Source: Flavobacteriales bacterium (GTDB lineage: Bacteria; Bacteroidota; Bacteroidia; Flavobacteriales_E; Vicingaceae). Taken from it: a DNA stretch of 64,000 bases. The translations under genes and the position numbers were made by a program. Of this stretch, positions 19,124 through 28,617 are shown in pieces (position 1 is the stretch's first letter; the number at the start of each line of letters is the position of its first letter). The DNA lies in contig JACJZA010000009.1 in assembly GCA_020635825.1 (NCBI GenBank), positions 62,001 through 126,000 of the forward strand, read 5' to 3'. A model generated the notes under the pieces. That model made no database searches, was not told the DNA's origin, and worked only from the letters and a program-made list of their open reading frames with translations.

Positions 19124-19599
19124 TGAATATAATAGAGATTTGGTGGGAAGGTCCATTTACCTTTGAACAACTTGAAGTTTTTAATACTGATATTGATTAT
19201 GGTCTATACCAAATTTATGGTACACATAATATTAATGGTCCTAATAATTTATTGTATATTGGTTTAGCAAATGATCAAAATTTCAATACTCGAATTTCTC
19301 AACATTCCAATTGGATTGACTGGGAATATTCTGATGTACAAATCTTCTTAGGAAGATTAGGAGGTTGTGAAACTGAAACTATTGAAAACTGGGAAAATAA
19401 TATAGACATTGCAGAAAGAATGTTGATTTTTTATTCTAAACCACCATATAACACTAAAAACTTAAATAGTTATGGAAGTGATATAAAAGAAACTATTGTT
19501 TTAAATTTTGGTAAAAAACATAGATTACCTATTGAAGTATCATCATATTATAATGAAAGTTTATTTTGGTCTGAAAAATGGGAACCTTTTTCAATCTAA
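19123..19599 (+). CDS. Divergent GIY-YIG endonuclease-like protein (158 aa)
   Basis: The key positions of a GIY-YIG nuclease are in order: GLYQIYG at 27-33 (GIY equivalent, Tyr29), LLYIGLA at 43-49 (YIG), Arg57 and His61 in FNTRISQH, Glu98 in DIAERMLIFY, and Asn110 in PPYN. All catalytic residues appear intact, so it may cut DNA or RNA. The preceding 25 residues (IIEIWWEGPF...) are an unusual N-terminal extension. It has no signal peptide. The start overlaps the stop of the upstream gene by one base. Annotation as a nuclease is my inference from motif order; substrate is unknown. Alternatives include a single-domain GIY-YIG protein of restriction or mobile origin. Confidence 0.72.
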   Translation: MNIIEIWWEGPFTFEQLEVFNTDIDYGLYQIYGTHNINGPNNLLYIGLANDQNFNTRISQHSNWIDWEYSDVQIFLGRLGGCETETIENWENNIDIAERMLIFYSKPPYNTKNLNSYGSDIKETIVLNFGKKHRLPIEVSSYYNESLFWSEKWEPFSI

Positions 19600-19642
19600 T
19601 CTTGAATTTTCTAGATTAAATTTTAATTATTTAAATGTGATA

Positions 19643-20905
19643 TTAAGTTTTTTTCGGAATCCTTAACAACAACAAAAAGCCTAAGAAGAAAAATACAATT
19701 ATCGATAAAATAGACTGACGCATATCACCTGTTAGTCCTTCAATGAACCCATAAGCAAATGTTCCTACCACAATGGCTATTTTTTCGAGCACATCGTAAA
19801 AACTAAAAAAAGAAGCATGGTCTTCGGTTTCGGGCAACAACTTAGAATAAGTAGAACGCGACAAAGATTGTATTCCTCCCATCACAAAACCAACGACACC
19901 TGCTGTAATGTAAAAATGCATAGGTGTAGAAACCACCGCATAAGCTCCCACACAGATTCCTATCCAAATAAAAATATTAATACCTAAAGTTTTTATGTTC
20001 CCTATTTTACCCGATAAATAAGCCATTAAATAAGCCCCGGGAATGGCAATAAACTGTATTATTAATACACTTACAATTAAACCGGTAGTTTTAGCTGCTT
20101 CATCGGGCCAAGCTATTTCTTTAGTACCAAAAAATATTGCCATAATCATTACCGTTTGAACGCCCATGCTATACACAAAAAAAGCAGCTAAATAGCGCTT
20201 TAAGCTTTTTAATTGCTTGAGTTGGTTCCACACATTTTTAATTTCTTTAAAGCCTTTGGCAAACTTGTTTCCTTCGGCTTTATGGCTAAACACATTATTG
20301 GGCAAGCCTTTGTAAGTAATCTGACTAAAACCTATCCACCACAAGCCTGTTAATACAAAAGAATAACGTGCGTCTATTTCCAACACTTGAATTAATACCA
20401 AACAAATAATGAGTAGAATAGAACTACCTATGTACCCTCTTGAAAAACCTTTGGCACTTATTTTATCGTGCAAATCAGGCGTGGCAATTTCGGGTAAATA
20501 GGCATTATAAAAAACCAAACTTCCCCAAAAACCCACACTTGCCAACAAAACCGAAATCATGCTCAACTCAATATTTTCTACCGAAAAAAAATACAAACTG
20601 ATACAAGCCAATGCTCCCATGTAACAGAAAAATTTCATGAATGTTTTTTTGTTGCCCGAATAATCGGCAATACCCGACAAAATGGGCGAACATATAGCGA
20701 CAATAATAAACGACAATGAAACCACATAAGAATACAACTCTGTGTTGATGAGGTTGAAACCAAAAAAATCAACTTTTTCAGGAACTACTGCTTCATAAAA
20801 AATAGGAAAAATAGCGGTGGTTATCACCAAAGGATAAACCGAATTTGCCCAATCGTAAAAAGTCCAAGCATTGATGATTTTCTTATCGTTTTTTTCCAAT
20901 TTCAT
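19643..20905 (-). CDS. MFS transporter, UMF1/Atg22-like (420 aa)
   Basis: A 12-TM major facilitator protein. It opens KKIINAWTFYDWANSVYPLV, where DWANSxxP is the signature of the UMF1/Atg22-like group, and has SPILSGIADYSGNKKTFMKF, the conserved loop between TM2 and TM3. LLPETEDHASFFSFYDVLEK near residue 360 is also typical. Substrates of bacterial members are unknown; yeast Atg22 effluxes amino acids. Its ATG overlaps the TAA of the CAP-domain gene by one base (TAATG), so the two are coupled. A short inverted repeat at about 19601-19625 could be a weak terminator. Confidence 0.9.
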   Translation of the reverse strand: MKLEKNDKKIINAWTFYDWANSVYPLVITTAIFPIFYEAVVPEKVDFFGFNLINTELYSYVVSLSFIIVAICSPILSGIADYSGNKKTFMKFFCYMGALACISLYFFSVENIELSMISVLLASVGFWGSLVFYNAYLPEIATPDLHDKISAKGFSRGYIGSSILLIICLVLIQVLEIDARYSFVLTGLWWIGFSQITYKGLPNNVFSHKAEGNKFAKGFKEIKNVWNQLKQLKSLKRYLAAFFVYSMGVQTVMIMAIFFGTKEIAWPDEAAKTTGLIVSVLIIQFIAIPGAYLMAYLSGKIGNIKTLGINIFIWIGICVGAYAVVSTPMHFYITAGVVGFVMGGIQSLSRSTYSKLLPETEDHASFFSFYDVLEKIAIVVGTFAYGFIEGLTGDMRQSILSIIVFFFLGFLLLLRIPKKT

Positions 20906-23301
20906 TATTTACAAGTATTGCAATAAATTTCTTTTACCGATAAGTCTTTCAACAACTGGAAACTCATATTGGGATATCCAAACAATTTACAAAAACGCGC
21001 TTGGTTCATGTCTTTGGCTCGAATCATAAATTGTTGGTATTCTTTTGGCGTAACCAATTCACGGTTGTAAATAGCAACAGTAAGGAACGTAAACAAAAAC
21101 TCTTCGTCTATTTTTTGCTTTTCTGCCCATGGTTTCATTAGTTCTATTGCCCAATCAATTCGCATTTGAAACATAAAATAATTGGCAATTTTTAAAGTTT
21201 GGTCACGATTTAACTGTGATTGTAATAATATCTTTTTCACCTCATTCAAAGATTTATCTCTTTCTCTAAACTTTTTTACTTCGTAATAATAATCTGCTGA
21301 AACAATGTGATAATTCAAGAGTAATTGATGTATTTTATGAGGCTCTATATCTCTGTTGTATAGCGCTTTAATGTCTTTTAATAAATATTTTGGATCAGCT
21401 TCTCTATCAAATTTTTCAGACCATAAGAGTAGTTTGATTAAAATTCTGTTGTATTCCAAATAAGCATTGCTTGGATCTACTACTTGTTGAGTTTGCACAT
21501 CACGAATCAAATATTTATTTAAACTGTCTCTGTTTTGAGTTTTAAAATATTCCCATCTAAAAGCAATTTGATTGTTGTTTAAAGCAACTGTTTGTTTTAA
21601 ATGTGGTATTTCTATTGCCAATACTTCTGCTGGAGCTATTTTCCCTTTTTTTACTGCTGAGAAAATAAAAGATTGATACACTTTTGCTTTAGTATAATCT
21701 TTAGTTTTCAATGATTTTTTAAAACGCTCTAACAAGACATTGTACAAAGCAGAATCCATGAATATTTTTTCTACGGTTAAATTGATTTTAGCTTGGCGTT
21801 GGTCTTCCAAATAAGGTTCTAAATTGTATTCCAATGTATCGGAATTCACTATTTTTTTTATTTCCTCTTTTGATAATTTTAAAATTTCAGGTTCATAAGG
21901 AGAACCTTTTAATGAATTGTAAAATCCTTCCCAATTCTCTTCGGTTTTTATTTCAGTTTCTACATCTTGTAATTTGTATTCTTTAATGGCTTTTAAGATA
22001 CTGTTAGCACGCTTTTTCTGTAATTCCATATTTTCTTTTTCTCTTCCCTCTATAGAAGAATAAGCAATGATTTCAATCTTTTTTAAATCGTATCGATTTA
22101 AACTCAAAGAATCTAAAAATGGTTTAATGTCGGCCATTTTATAATCCGATTTTCCTCTTTCAAAAGGGACAGTAAAAGATAATCGATTTAAAATAGAGTC
22201 AGCTTGATTACTAACCGACAAAGTATCCATAATAAAATCGAGGTTTAAGGAACGTAAGTTTTCACCTCCTAAACTGTTATAAACAATGGTTTGACACAAA
22301 CAACCTTCCTGAATAATCAATAAAGTAAATTCCACATTATTGGTATCAACAAAATCAGGAATCGGCCCCAACGAAACTTCTACCTGCCCATCGTCTTTTA
22401 ATTCATTTTTTCCCAATAAATAGGATTTTGATAATGGAGGTAATAATATCCCTTTATGGATTTTTGATGGGTATAATCTATTTCCTGTTTCACAAGAAAA
22501 CTGGTTACGTGAAATCACATCCAAAGCAATTCCATCATTTCCATTTTTCATAATGGATTTAAAAAGTTCTAAATCGTGAAAGTAAAAATAGATTTGACCA
22601 TCTTTAAAAAAAATGTTATCCGACATTAATTCCGGCAAATAGGGATAATTCCGTTCTAACTCACCACATTTATCTGCACTGTAAGGTTGAATTTTATAAT
22701 CGTCTTTATCAATTTTTGCATTTTGAGGAACAATAAAAGGCTCTGAGCCATAAACTTGTGTAGCAACAATTTTTTTACTTTTTGCATCCACCATTACTGA
22801 TGTTCCAACATTATAATATCCTGAATTAAAAATCACATCAGGGCTTTCTTTAGCACTTATCCAGGCAGATGCAATAGCTGTAGCAACATCCTGATAAGTT
22901 TTTAAAGTAATTCGAGCTGATGAACCAGCTACTTTTACTTTAGCTCCCAACGCTGTTTGCATACAGTTTTCACCTACTTCATTTACCAATCCTTCATAAA
23001 ACATTACCCTGTCAAAAGGGGTTGCTTTCTTTTTGTTACTTTGGTCATGCACTACCCTTCCTCCTTTTAAAATGTAATCGGATTGGTCGGCGGCTGCCAA
23101 TTTTAAAATAGGATCCTGCTTTAAAGAATGTTGATTTTTTTGAGCTCTCTCTTCATTGATTTTTTCTTCAATTAACTGTTCTAAAAAAGAAGTATTGATT
23201 TTTTTTAGATTAATGTTGTCGTGAGCCTTTTGCCCAAAAACATTAATTAGTGAAGACAATAAAAGAATTGGTATGAATATAAGTTGCTTCAAACGAATCA
23301 A
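20905..23301 (-). CDS. CAP-domain, OmpA-like periplasmic protein (798 aa)
   Basis: Signal peptide at residues 1-23 (FIPILLLSSLINVFGQ). About 38-180 form a CAP/SCP domain: LIEEKINEERAQKNQHSL, ILKLAAADQSDYILKGG, VNEVGENC. About 360-450 resemble an OmpA C-terminal peptidoglycan-binding-like segment (DSLSLNRYDLKKIEIIAYSS, then ENMELQKKRANSILKAIKEY). The last 300 residues are helical and TPR-like. Many bacterial CAP proteins are extracytoplasmic with unknown activity. It is first in a probable operon with the MFS gene. A candidate promoter precedes it at 23310-23341. Confidence 0.85.
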   Translation of the reverse strand: MIRLKQLIFIPILLLSSLINVFGQKAHDNINLKKINTSFLEQLIEEKINEERAQKNQHSLKQDPILKLAAADQSDYILKGGRVVHDQSNKKKATPFDRVMFYEGLVNEVGENCMQTALGAKVKVAGSSARITLKTYQDVATAIASAWISAKESPDVIFNSGYYNVGTSVMVDAKSKKIVATQVYGSEPFIVPQNAKIDKDDYKIQPYSADKCGELERNYPYLPELMSDNIFFKDGQIYFYFHDLELFKSIMKNGNDGIALDVISRNQFSCETGNRLYPSKIHKGILLPPLSKSYLLGKNELKDDGQVEVSLGPIPDFVDTNNVEFTLLIIQEGCLCQTIVYNSLGGENLRSLNLDFIMDTLSVSNQADSILNRLSFTVPFERGKSDYKMADIKPFLDSLSLNRYDLKKIEIIAYSSIEGREKENMELQKKRANSILKAIKEYKLQDVETEIKTEENWEGFYNSLKGSPYEPEILKLSKEEIKKIVNSDTLEYNLEPYLEDQRQAKINLTVEKIFMDSALYNVLLERFKKSLKTKDYTKAKVYQSFIFSAVKKGKIAPAEVLAIEIPHLKQTVALNNNQIAFRWEYFKTQNRDSLNKYLIRDVQTQQVVDPSNAYLEYNRILIKLLLWSEKFDREADPKYLLKDIKALYNRDIEPHKIHQLLLNYHIVSADYYYEVKKFRERDKSLNEVKKILLQSQLNRDQTLKIANYFMFQMRIDWAIELMKPWAEKQKIDEEFLFTFLTVAIYNRELVTPKEYQQFMIRAKDMNQARFCKLFGYPNMSFQLLKDLSVKEIYCNTCK

Positions 23302-23309
23302 TTAATTCC

Positions 23310-23341
23310 GAAAGATAATCAAATAACGTGCAAATTGCAAT
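23310..23341 (-). promoter_or_regulatory. Candidate promoter of the CAP-domain gene
   Basis: On the reverse strand, ATTG, 20 bases, TATCTTTC, one mismatch to TAnnTTTG, 9 bases before the start at 23301. Spacing is right for a Bacteroidota promoter; the downstream element is imperfect. Confidence 0.35.
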
Positions 23342-23351
23342 TAAGGTCTTT

Positions 23352-24290
23352 CTATTTTATCACAAAATAGATATATGCCAAATAAGACATGGCTAAAATA
23401 ACACCTTTTAACCGGCTGATGCGTTTCCCAAAAAACATCAAAGGAAAAATCAAAAAAGAAACACCTAAAACCCAATAAATATCTTCGTTTTGAACCTGAA
23501 GACTGATAGGGATTTCTTTTACTATGGATGTAATTCCTAATACTGCTAACAAATTAAAAATGTTAGAACCAATTAAATTACCAACAGAAATATCGGTTTC
23601 TTTTTTAAATGCCGCCACAATAGAAGTAACCAATTCTGGAATACTGGTTCCGAAGGCAACTATTGTAGCTCCAATAACATATTCTGAAACTCCAAAATTG
23701 GTAGCGATGTGTATGGCTCCATCCAACAACCAATTAGCACCAAAAGCCAAGCCCACTACTCCAGCAATCGCAAACCCAATACTTTTTACAAAATTTACAG
23801 GTTCATCAGCCTCTTTGTCTAAAATTTTTTCGGCATCTTCATCAATAGAAATTTTAGAGTTTTTAATCATCATCACATTATAAACCACCAAAGCAATCAC
23901 ATACAAAGTTCCTTCCCACCATTGCATCTCTCCATCTAAAATAAATAGAAAAAAGGCAAAGGTGGATAACATCATTACTGGCCAATCTATTCTTATGGTA
24001 GATTTTCTAACATTGATAGGTAAAACAATGGTAGTCAAGCCCAACACTAAAGCAATATTGGCAATATTTGAACCTAAAACATTACCTACCGCAATCTCAG
24101 GGTGATTTTCAAGGGCTGCTTTTACACTAACCAAAAGTTCGGGAGCAGAGGTGCCAAACGCTACTACTGTCATACCAATTACCAAAGTAGAAATATCAAA
24201 TTTTAAGGCAATCCCAACAGCTCCTCTTACTAACAATTCGCCAGCAACAATCAAGGTAACTAAGCCTCCTACTAAAAGTAGATATTCCAT
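23352..24290 (-). CDS. Calcium/sodium antiporter, CaCA family (312 aa)
   Basis: Inner membrane cation/Ca exchanger of the YrbG type with about ten TM segments. The two alpha repeats, which form the ion site, are VVAFGTSAPELLVSVKAAL (about 42-60) and IVAFGTSIPELVTSIVAA (about 210-227), each with the GTSxPEL motif. Each is followed by the matching GNVLGSNIAN and GNLIGSNIFN. Full family length (about 310). It starts 3 bases after the tatA stop and is likely co-transcribed with it. Exact ion preference is not readable. Confidence 0.95.
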   Translation of the reverse strand: MEYLLLVGGLVTLIVAGELLVRGAVGIALKFDISTLVIGMTVVAFGTSAPELLVSVKAALENHPEIAVGNVLGSNIANIALVLGLTTIVLPINVRKSTIRIDWPVMMLSTFAFFLFILDGEMQWWEGTLYVIALVVYNVMMIKNSKISIDEDAEKILDKEADEPVNFVKSIGFAIAGVVGLAFGANWLLDGAIHIATNFGVSEYVIGATIVAFGTSIPELVTSIVAAFKKETDISVGNLIGSNIFNLLAVLGITSIVKEIPISLQVQNEDIYWVLGVSFLIFPLMFFGKRISRLKGVILAMSYLAYIYFVIK

Positions 24291-24293
24291 AAA

Positions 24294-24677
24294 TTATTTT
24301 TCTTCCTGATTAGTGGTGTAAGAAGTGCTAGAACGAGATACAGTATTAGGTTGCCCTTGTTGTTCAGGTTCTGATTCTTGTTCTTTTTCTACTTCTTTTG
24401 TTTCAGCTTTACTTTCGGGTTCTTTTACTGCATCATCAATTATTTTATTCACCTGTGCTTTTACATCTAAATTCTTTTTAAGACCTGTAACATCAGCACT
24501 TTTTTTTATTTCCTGTTGAATTTCTCCCGTAGCATTTTTAATCTCTCTTAAACCTTTACCCAATCCTCTCGCTAATTCCGGAATTTTTTTGGAACCAAAA
24601 AACATAATAATCACCAATACTATAAAAAATAGTTCGGCTCCTCCAATGTTAAATAACAGTAGTGTTTGAGACAACAT
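24294..24677 (-). CDS. tatA: Twin-arginine translocase TatA/TatE-family subunit (127 aa)
   Basis: One N-terminal TM helix (LFFIVLVIIMFFGSKKIPEL), the FG hinge, then an amphipathic helix (ELARGLGKGLREIKNATGEI). This is the TatA/B topology: it forms the pore that exports folded twin-arginine substrates. The C-terminal 60 residues are a disordered Glu/Lys/Gln-rich tail. TatC is not in the window. A good -7 promoter element stands just before the start. Confidence 0.9.
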   Translation of the reverse strand: MLSQTLLLFNIGGAELFFIVLVIIMFFGSKKIPELARGLGKGLREIKNATGEIQQEIKKSADVTGLKKNLDVKAQVNKIIDDAVKEPESKAETKEVEKEQESEPEQQGQPNTVSRSSTSYTTNQEEK

Positions 24678-24681
24678 GATG

Positions 24682-24715
24682 CAAAGATAAGTAATTCATT
24701 AGTACATAAAACAAA
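24682..24715 (-). promoter_or_regulatory. Candidate promoter of tatA
   Basis: Reverse strand TTTG, 22 bases, TATCTTTG (exact TAnnTTTG), ending 5 bases before the tatA ATG. The spacer is a base or two longer than ideal. The TTTG lies in the foot of the efp terminator stem, so terminator and promoter share sequence. Confidence 0.45.
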
Positions 24716-24740
24716 GCCACGCAAATTGCGTGGCTTTCAT
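24710..24740 (-). terminator. Intrinsic terminator of efp operon
   Basis: AAAGCCACGC / GCGTGGCTTT inverted repeat with a five-base loop, 20 bases beyond the efp stop, followed on the reverse strand by GTTTTA. Confidence 0.8.
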
Positions 24741-24757
24741 TTTTATCATCAATTTCT

Positions 24758-25324
24758 TTAAGCTTTCACTCTTTCAGAATAAGCTCCAGTACGTGGGTCT
24801 AGCTTAATTCTATCTCCTTCATTTATAAACAATGGAACTCTTACCTCAGCACCAGTTTCAATAGTTGCAGGCTTCATAGCATTGGTTGCTGTGTCACCTT
24901 TCAATCCCGGCTCCGTGTAAGTAATTTCCATTTCAACATAAGCAGGTAATTCACACAATAATGGAGATTCTTCCTCAGCATGAACAACAATTTCTACAAT
25001 TTCTCCCTCTTTTAAGAATTTAGGAGCATCAATCAAATCTTCCATAATAGAAATTTGCTCATAATTCTCTTGATTCATAAAATGGTACCCCATTTCATCA
25101 TTATATAAATACTGATATTTTCTTCTTTCAACTCTTACAGGCTCAATTTTATGACCTGCAGAAAAAGTATTATCGATAACTTTTCCTGTAGTTAAGTTCT
25201 TTAATTTAGTTCTAACAAAAGCAGGACCTTTTCCTGGTTTTACATGTTGAAATTCAACAACAGTGTATAATGCATCATTAAACTTAATACACAATCCGTT
25301 TTTTATATCTGCCGTAGTAGCCAT
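24758..25324 (-). CDS. efp: Elongation factor P (188 aa)
   Basis: Relieves ribosome stalling at polyproline stretches; cytoplasmic, binds between the P and E sites. Domain I has [19 protein letters not shown] and the tip loop [15 protein letters not shown] with the conserved Lys32 that many bacteria modify. Domains II/III follow, with the signature [20 protein letters not shown] and a final [16 protein letters not shown]. Exact family length. It is the last gene of the lpxD-lpxC/fabZ-lpxA-efp operon (9 bases after lpxA) and is followed by a terminator. Confidence 0.98.
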   Translation of the reverse strand: MATTADIKNGLCIKFNDALYTVVEFQHVKPGKGPAFVRTKLKNLTTGKVIDNTFSAGHKIEPVRVERRKYQYLYNDEMGYHFMNQENYEQISIMEDLIDAPKFLKEGEIVEIVVHAEEESPLLCELPAYVEMEITYTEPGLKGDTATNAMKPATIETGAEVRVPLFINEGDRIKLDPRTGAYSERVKA

Positions 25325-25333
25325 AATAATTAA

Positions 25334-26116
25334 TTAATTTAAAGGACCTCTAATCATTCCTTTTGTTGATTCTTCTATAAATTTTAATATGATTTCTTTC
25401 TCTTTACATTGAGGGGTTTCTTGTTCAATCACTCTTACTGCGTTGGTTAGATTTAAGCCTCTAACATAAATTGAACGATAAATTTCTTCTATTAGAGTAA
25501 TAGAATCAGTAGAGTAACCTCTTCTTCTTAATCCAACAGAGTTTACACCAACGTAACTTAATGGCTCTCTAGCTGCTTTAACAAATGGAGGCACATTTTT
25601 TCTAACATTAGAACCTGCAGCAATAAAAGCATGTTGACCAATCTTTACAAATTGTTGGACTCCACAAACTCCCTCTATCACCACAAAATCTTCTAAAACA
25701 ACATGCCCTGCTAAATTTACACAGTTGGCCATTATACAATTATCACCAATAAGACAATCATGCCCAACATGAACGTACGCCATTAAAAGACAATTATTTC
25801 CAACCACCGTTTTCATACGATCAGTAGTCCCTCTGTTTACGGTTACAAATTCTCTAATAATAGTATTATCTCCTATCTCTGCAGTAGTTTCTTCACCTGC
25901 AAATTTTAAGTCTTGAGGGATGGCCGAAATAACAGCACCAGGGAATATTTTACAGTTTTTCCCAATTCTTGCCCCAGAAAAAATAGTAACATTTGGACCA
26001 ATCCATGTTCCTTCACCTATTTCTACATTGTCGTGAATCGTTGTAAATGACTCAATTACAACCCCTTCACCTATTTTAGCATTAGGATGAATGTTTGTAT
26101 AAGGATGTTTCTCCAT
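25334..26116 (-). CDS. lpxA: UDP-N-acetylglucosamine acyltransferase (260 aa)
   Basis: First acylation step of lipid A synthesis: transfers a hydroxyacyl chain from ACP to the 3-OH of UDP-GlcNAc. The left-handed beta-helix is built of hexapeptide repeats (IGEGVVIESFTTIHDNVEIG and on). The catalytic His lies in MAYVHVGHDCLIGDNC near residue 120. The helical C-terminus includes NSVGLRRRGYSTDSI, a diagnostic LpxA segment. Full length. It lies 36 bases after lpxC/fabZ. Confidence 0.97.
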   Translation of the reverse strand: MEKHPYTNIHPNAKIGEGVVIESFTTIHDNVEIGEGTWIGPNVTIFSGARIGKNCKIFPGAVISAIPQDLKFAGEETTAEIGDNTIIREFVTVNRGTTDRMKTVVGNNCLLMAYVHVGHDCLIGDNCIMANCVNLAGHVVLEDFVVIEGVCGVQQFVKIGQHAFIAAGSNVRKNVPPFVKAAREPLSYVGVNSVGLRRRGYSTDSITLIEEIYRSIYVRGLNLTNAVRVIEQETPQCKEKEIILKFIEESTKGMIRGPLN

Positions 26117-26152
26117 TGAATAAAATTATTTTCGGTCAAAAATAATATTATT

Positions 26153-27568
26153 TTATTGAACTGCTACTTCTTTACTTTCCTCTTTCTTTTCCTTCACAAT
26201 TTGAGCCATTAATTCACCTTCAATTGCTAATTGTCCATCTACATATCCATACCCTTGCATATGAATAATCCCTCTTCTGATTGGAGTAAGTAATTCTAAA
26301 TGAAACACCAAAGTATCACCAGGAATAACTTTTCTTTTGAATTTCACGCCATCAATCTTCATGAAATAAGTCATGTAATTCTCAGGATCAGGAACCGTAC
26401 TTAAAGCAAAAATTCCACCTACTTGTGCCATGGCTTCAATTTGAAGCACTCCAGGCATTACAGGATTTCCTGGAAAATGACCAGTAAATTGAGGTTCGTT
26501 TTGAGTAATATTTTTATAACCAACAATGGTTGTTTCATCCATTTCGGTTATTCTATCTACTAATAAAAATGGATATCGATGTGGTAATAATTTTTCAATA
26601 TCATTAATGTTGTAAACAGGCTCTTTCGTTAAGTCAAACTTTTTGCCTTGTTTTTGTTGTTTTTTAATCTCTTGTTTGATGATTTTAGCAAAATCAACAT
26701 TTCCCTTATGACCAGGACGAGCAGCTAAAATGTGTCCTTTTATTGGCTTACCAACTAAAGCTAAATCTCCAACAATATCTAATAATTTATGACGAGCAGG
26801 TTCATTTTGATAATGCAATGTTAAATTATTTAATATCCCTGCTTCTTCAATTTTGATGTGTGGTTTCCCTAAAATATCAGCAATTTCATCTAACTTTTCT
26901 TGCGGTAATACTTTATCTACTAAAACAATAGCATTATCAATATCACCACCTTTAATTAAACCATTTTTAGCTAAAACTTCTAATTCTCTTAAGAAAACAA
27001 AAGTTCTACATTTAGCAATTTCCTCAATAAATTCACCGGTGTGATACATATGAGCATGCTGAGTACCCAACAATGGGGAATTATAATCAACCATAACGGT
27101 AATTCTAAACTCATCTTGAGGAACTGCCAACATTTCAGTTTGGCGCTCTAAATCTTCATATGTTAAATTATCAGTAATTACAAAATAATCTTTATCTGCT
27201 TCTTGCTCAACAATACCTACTTGTTGAATCATTTTTACAAAAGGGTAAGCACTTCCATCCATAATAGGAATTTCTTTCCCATCCAATTCGATTAAAGCAT
27301 TATCTATCTCCAAACCAGCTAAGGCAGCTAATACATGTTCAGTAGTATATACCCTAACTCCATTTTTCTCCAAAGTGGTACCTCTTGAAGTATCAACCAC
27401 TAAATCCGCATCGGCATTGATAATAGGTTGACCTTCTACATCAATTCTTTTAAATTTAAAACCATGATTTTCCGGTGCAGGGTGAACGGTCATCGTTACT
27501 TTCTGCCCAGTATGTAATCCCACTCCAACAAGAGTAAAAGAATCTTTTATCGTTTTTTGTTTTGCCAT
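26153..27568 (-). CDS. lpxC-fabZ: Bifunctional LpxC deacetylase / FabZ dehydratase (471 aa)
   Basis: A fusion typical of Bacteroidota. Residues 1-310 are LpxC, a Zn-dependent deacetylase of UDP-3-O-acyl-GlcNAc: GVGLHTGQKVTMTVHPA, TTEHVLAALAGLEIDNA (zinc His) and ILAARPGHKGNVDFAK. Residues 325-460 are FabZ, the 3-hydroxyacyl-ACP dehydratase of fatty acid synthesis: LLPHRYPFLLVDRITE and GHFPGNPVMPGVLQIEAMAQ with catalytic His and Glu. The linker is short and Lys/Gln-rich. Coupling both activities would balance lipid A and phospholipid supply. The C-terminus has a Glu/Lys tail. Confidence 0.97.
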   Translation of the reverse strand: MAKQKTIKDSFTLVGVGLHTGQKVTMTVHPAPENHGFKFKRIDVEGQPIINADADLVVDTSRGTTLEKNGVRVYTTEHVLAALAGLEIDNALIELDGKEIPIMDGSAYPFVKMIQQVGIVEQEADKDYFVITDNLTYEDLERQTEMLAVPQDEFRITVMVDYNSPLLGTQHAHMYHTGEFIEEIAKCRTFVFLRELEVLAKNGLIKGGDIDNAIVLVDKVLPQEKLDEIADILGKPHIKIEEAGILNNLTLHYQNEPARHKLLDIVGDLALVGKPIKGHILAARPGHKGNVDFAKIIKQEIKKQQKQGKKFDLTKEPVYNINDIEKLLPHRYPFLLVDRITEMDETTIVGYKNITQNEPQFTGHFPGNPVMPGVLQIEAMAQVGGIFALSTVPDPENYMTYFMKIDGVKFKRKVIPGDTLVFHLELLTPIRRGIIHMQGYGYVDGQLAIEGELMAQIVKEKKEESKEVAVQ

Positions 27569-27582
27569 CTTAAATCTAAATC

Positions 27583-28611
27583 TTACTTAATTTTATTTTC
27601 AAGTTCTTTAAGTTTATCTAAAATCTCAGGTAACTTTCTAAAGCCCACATAAGCTCGTTTGTAATCTCCTATATAAAATGCTGGTGAACCTTGCACAATC
27701 ATTCCTTCTTTTTCTATACTTGTACCAATACCCGATTGAGCTGCAATCTTAACTCCATCAGCAATGTTTAAATGACCAACAATCCCTACTTGACCACCTA
27801 TCATACAATTTTTACCTATTTTGGTAGAACCGGCAATCCCTGTTTGAGAAGCAATCACAGTATTTTCTCCAATTACCACATTGTGTGCAACCTGAATTAA
27901 ATTATCAAGCTTTACTCCTTTTTTTATAACAGTAGAACCCAAAGTAGCTCTATCTATAGTAGTGTTTGAGCCCACTTCTACATGGTCTTCTATTATTACA
28001 TTTCCAATTTGAGGAACTTTATTGTAATTATTCTCACTGTTTGGAGCAAAACCAAATCCATCCCCACCAATCACAACACCCGAATGAAAAGTACAATGCT
28101 TTCCAATCACACAATCTTGGTGGATGTTAACTCCTGAAAAAACAATAGTATTATCACCAATCGTCACATTGTCTCCAACGTAAGTGTTTGGATAAATTTT
28201 CACATTATTCCCTATTTGAGCATTTTCACCAATCACCACACAAGCACCTATATAAACATTATCTCCCACTTTAGCTGATGAGCTTATTACAGCTCTATCG
28301 TCAATCCCTGTTTTGTTATTTTTTATTTGATTGTAAGTTTCCAACAACTTAGCAAAACACTCATAAGCATTATCAACACGAATAAGCGTACAAGTTTCCT
28401 TAACAGGTTTTTCTAATTGAAAGTCTTTATTAACGATAACAATCGATGCATCGGTAGTGTATAAATACTCTTGATAAGCTGGATTGGCTAAAAATGAAAG
28501 TGAATTAGGCTCTCCTTCTTCAATTTTGGAAAGCTTGTTTACTTTAGCTTCAGAATCTCCCTCAACTTTACCGTTTAGTAATTCTGCTATTTGTATCGCC
28601 GAAAATTCCAT
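27583..28611 (-). CDS. lpxD: UDP-3-O-acylglucosamine N-acyltransferase (342 aa)
   Basis: Third step of lipid A synthesis: N-acylates the glucosamine. The N-terminal uridine-binding domain is [20 protein letters not shown] to about residue 100. The hexapeptide beta-helix follows ([20 protein letters not shown]), with the catalytic His in [20 protein letters not shown] and a C-terminal helix. I chose the ATG at 28611 because the longer reading begins with TTG inside a perfect -7 promoter element. First gene of the lpx-efp operon; the lpxC/fabZ start is 14 bases downstream. Confidence 0.96.
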   Translation of the reverse strand: MEFSAIQIAELLNGKVEGDSEAKVNKLSKIEEGEPNSLSFLANPAYQEYLYTTDASIVIVNKDFQLEKPVKETCTLIRVDNAYECFAKLLETYNQIKNNKTGIDDRAVISSSAKVGDNVYIGACVVIGENAQIGNNVKIYPNTYVGDNVTIGDNTIVFSGVNIHQDCVIGKHCTFHSGVVIGGDGFGFAPNSENNYNKVPQIGNVIIEDHVEVGSNTTIDRATLGSTVIKKGVKLDNLIQVAHNVVIGENTVIASQTGIAGSTKIGKNCMIGGQVGIVGHLNIADGVKIAAQSGIGTSIEKEGMIVQGSPAFYIGDYKRAYVGFRKLPEILDKLKELENKIK

Positions 28612-28617
28612 AAAAGT

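Noticed and set aside
18467..19599. Toxin-antitoxin pair
   Set aside because: Both proteins are large for a TA pair and neither resembles a known toxin or DNA-binding antitoxin; listed as an unassigned cassette instead.
19600..19642. Strong terminator between the GIY-YIG gene and the MFS gene
   Set aside because: Only a six-base TAATCT/AGATTA pair with a ten-base loop and an A+T-rich tail is seen; too weak to list as a feature.
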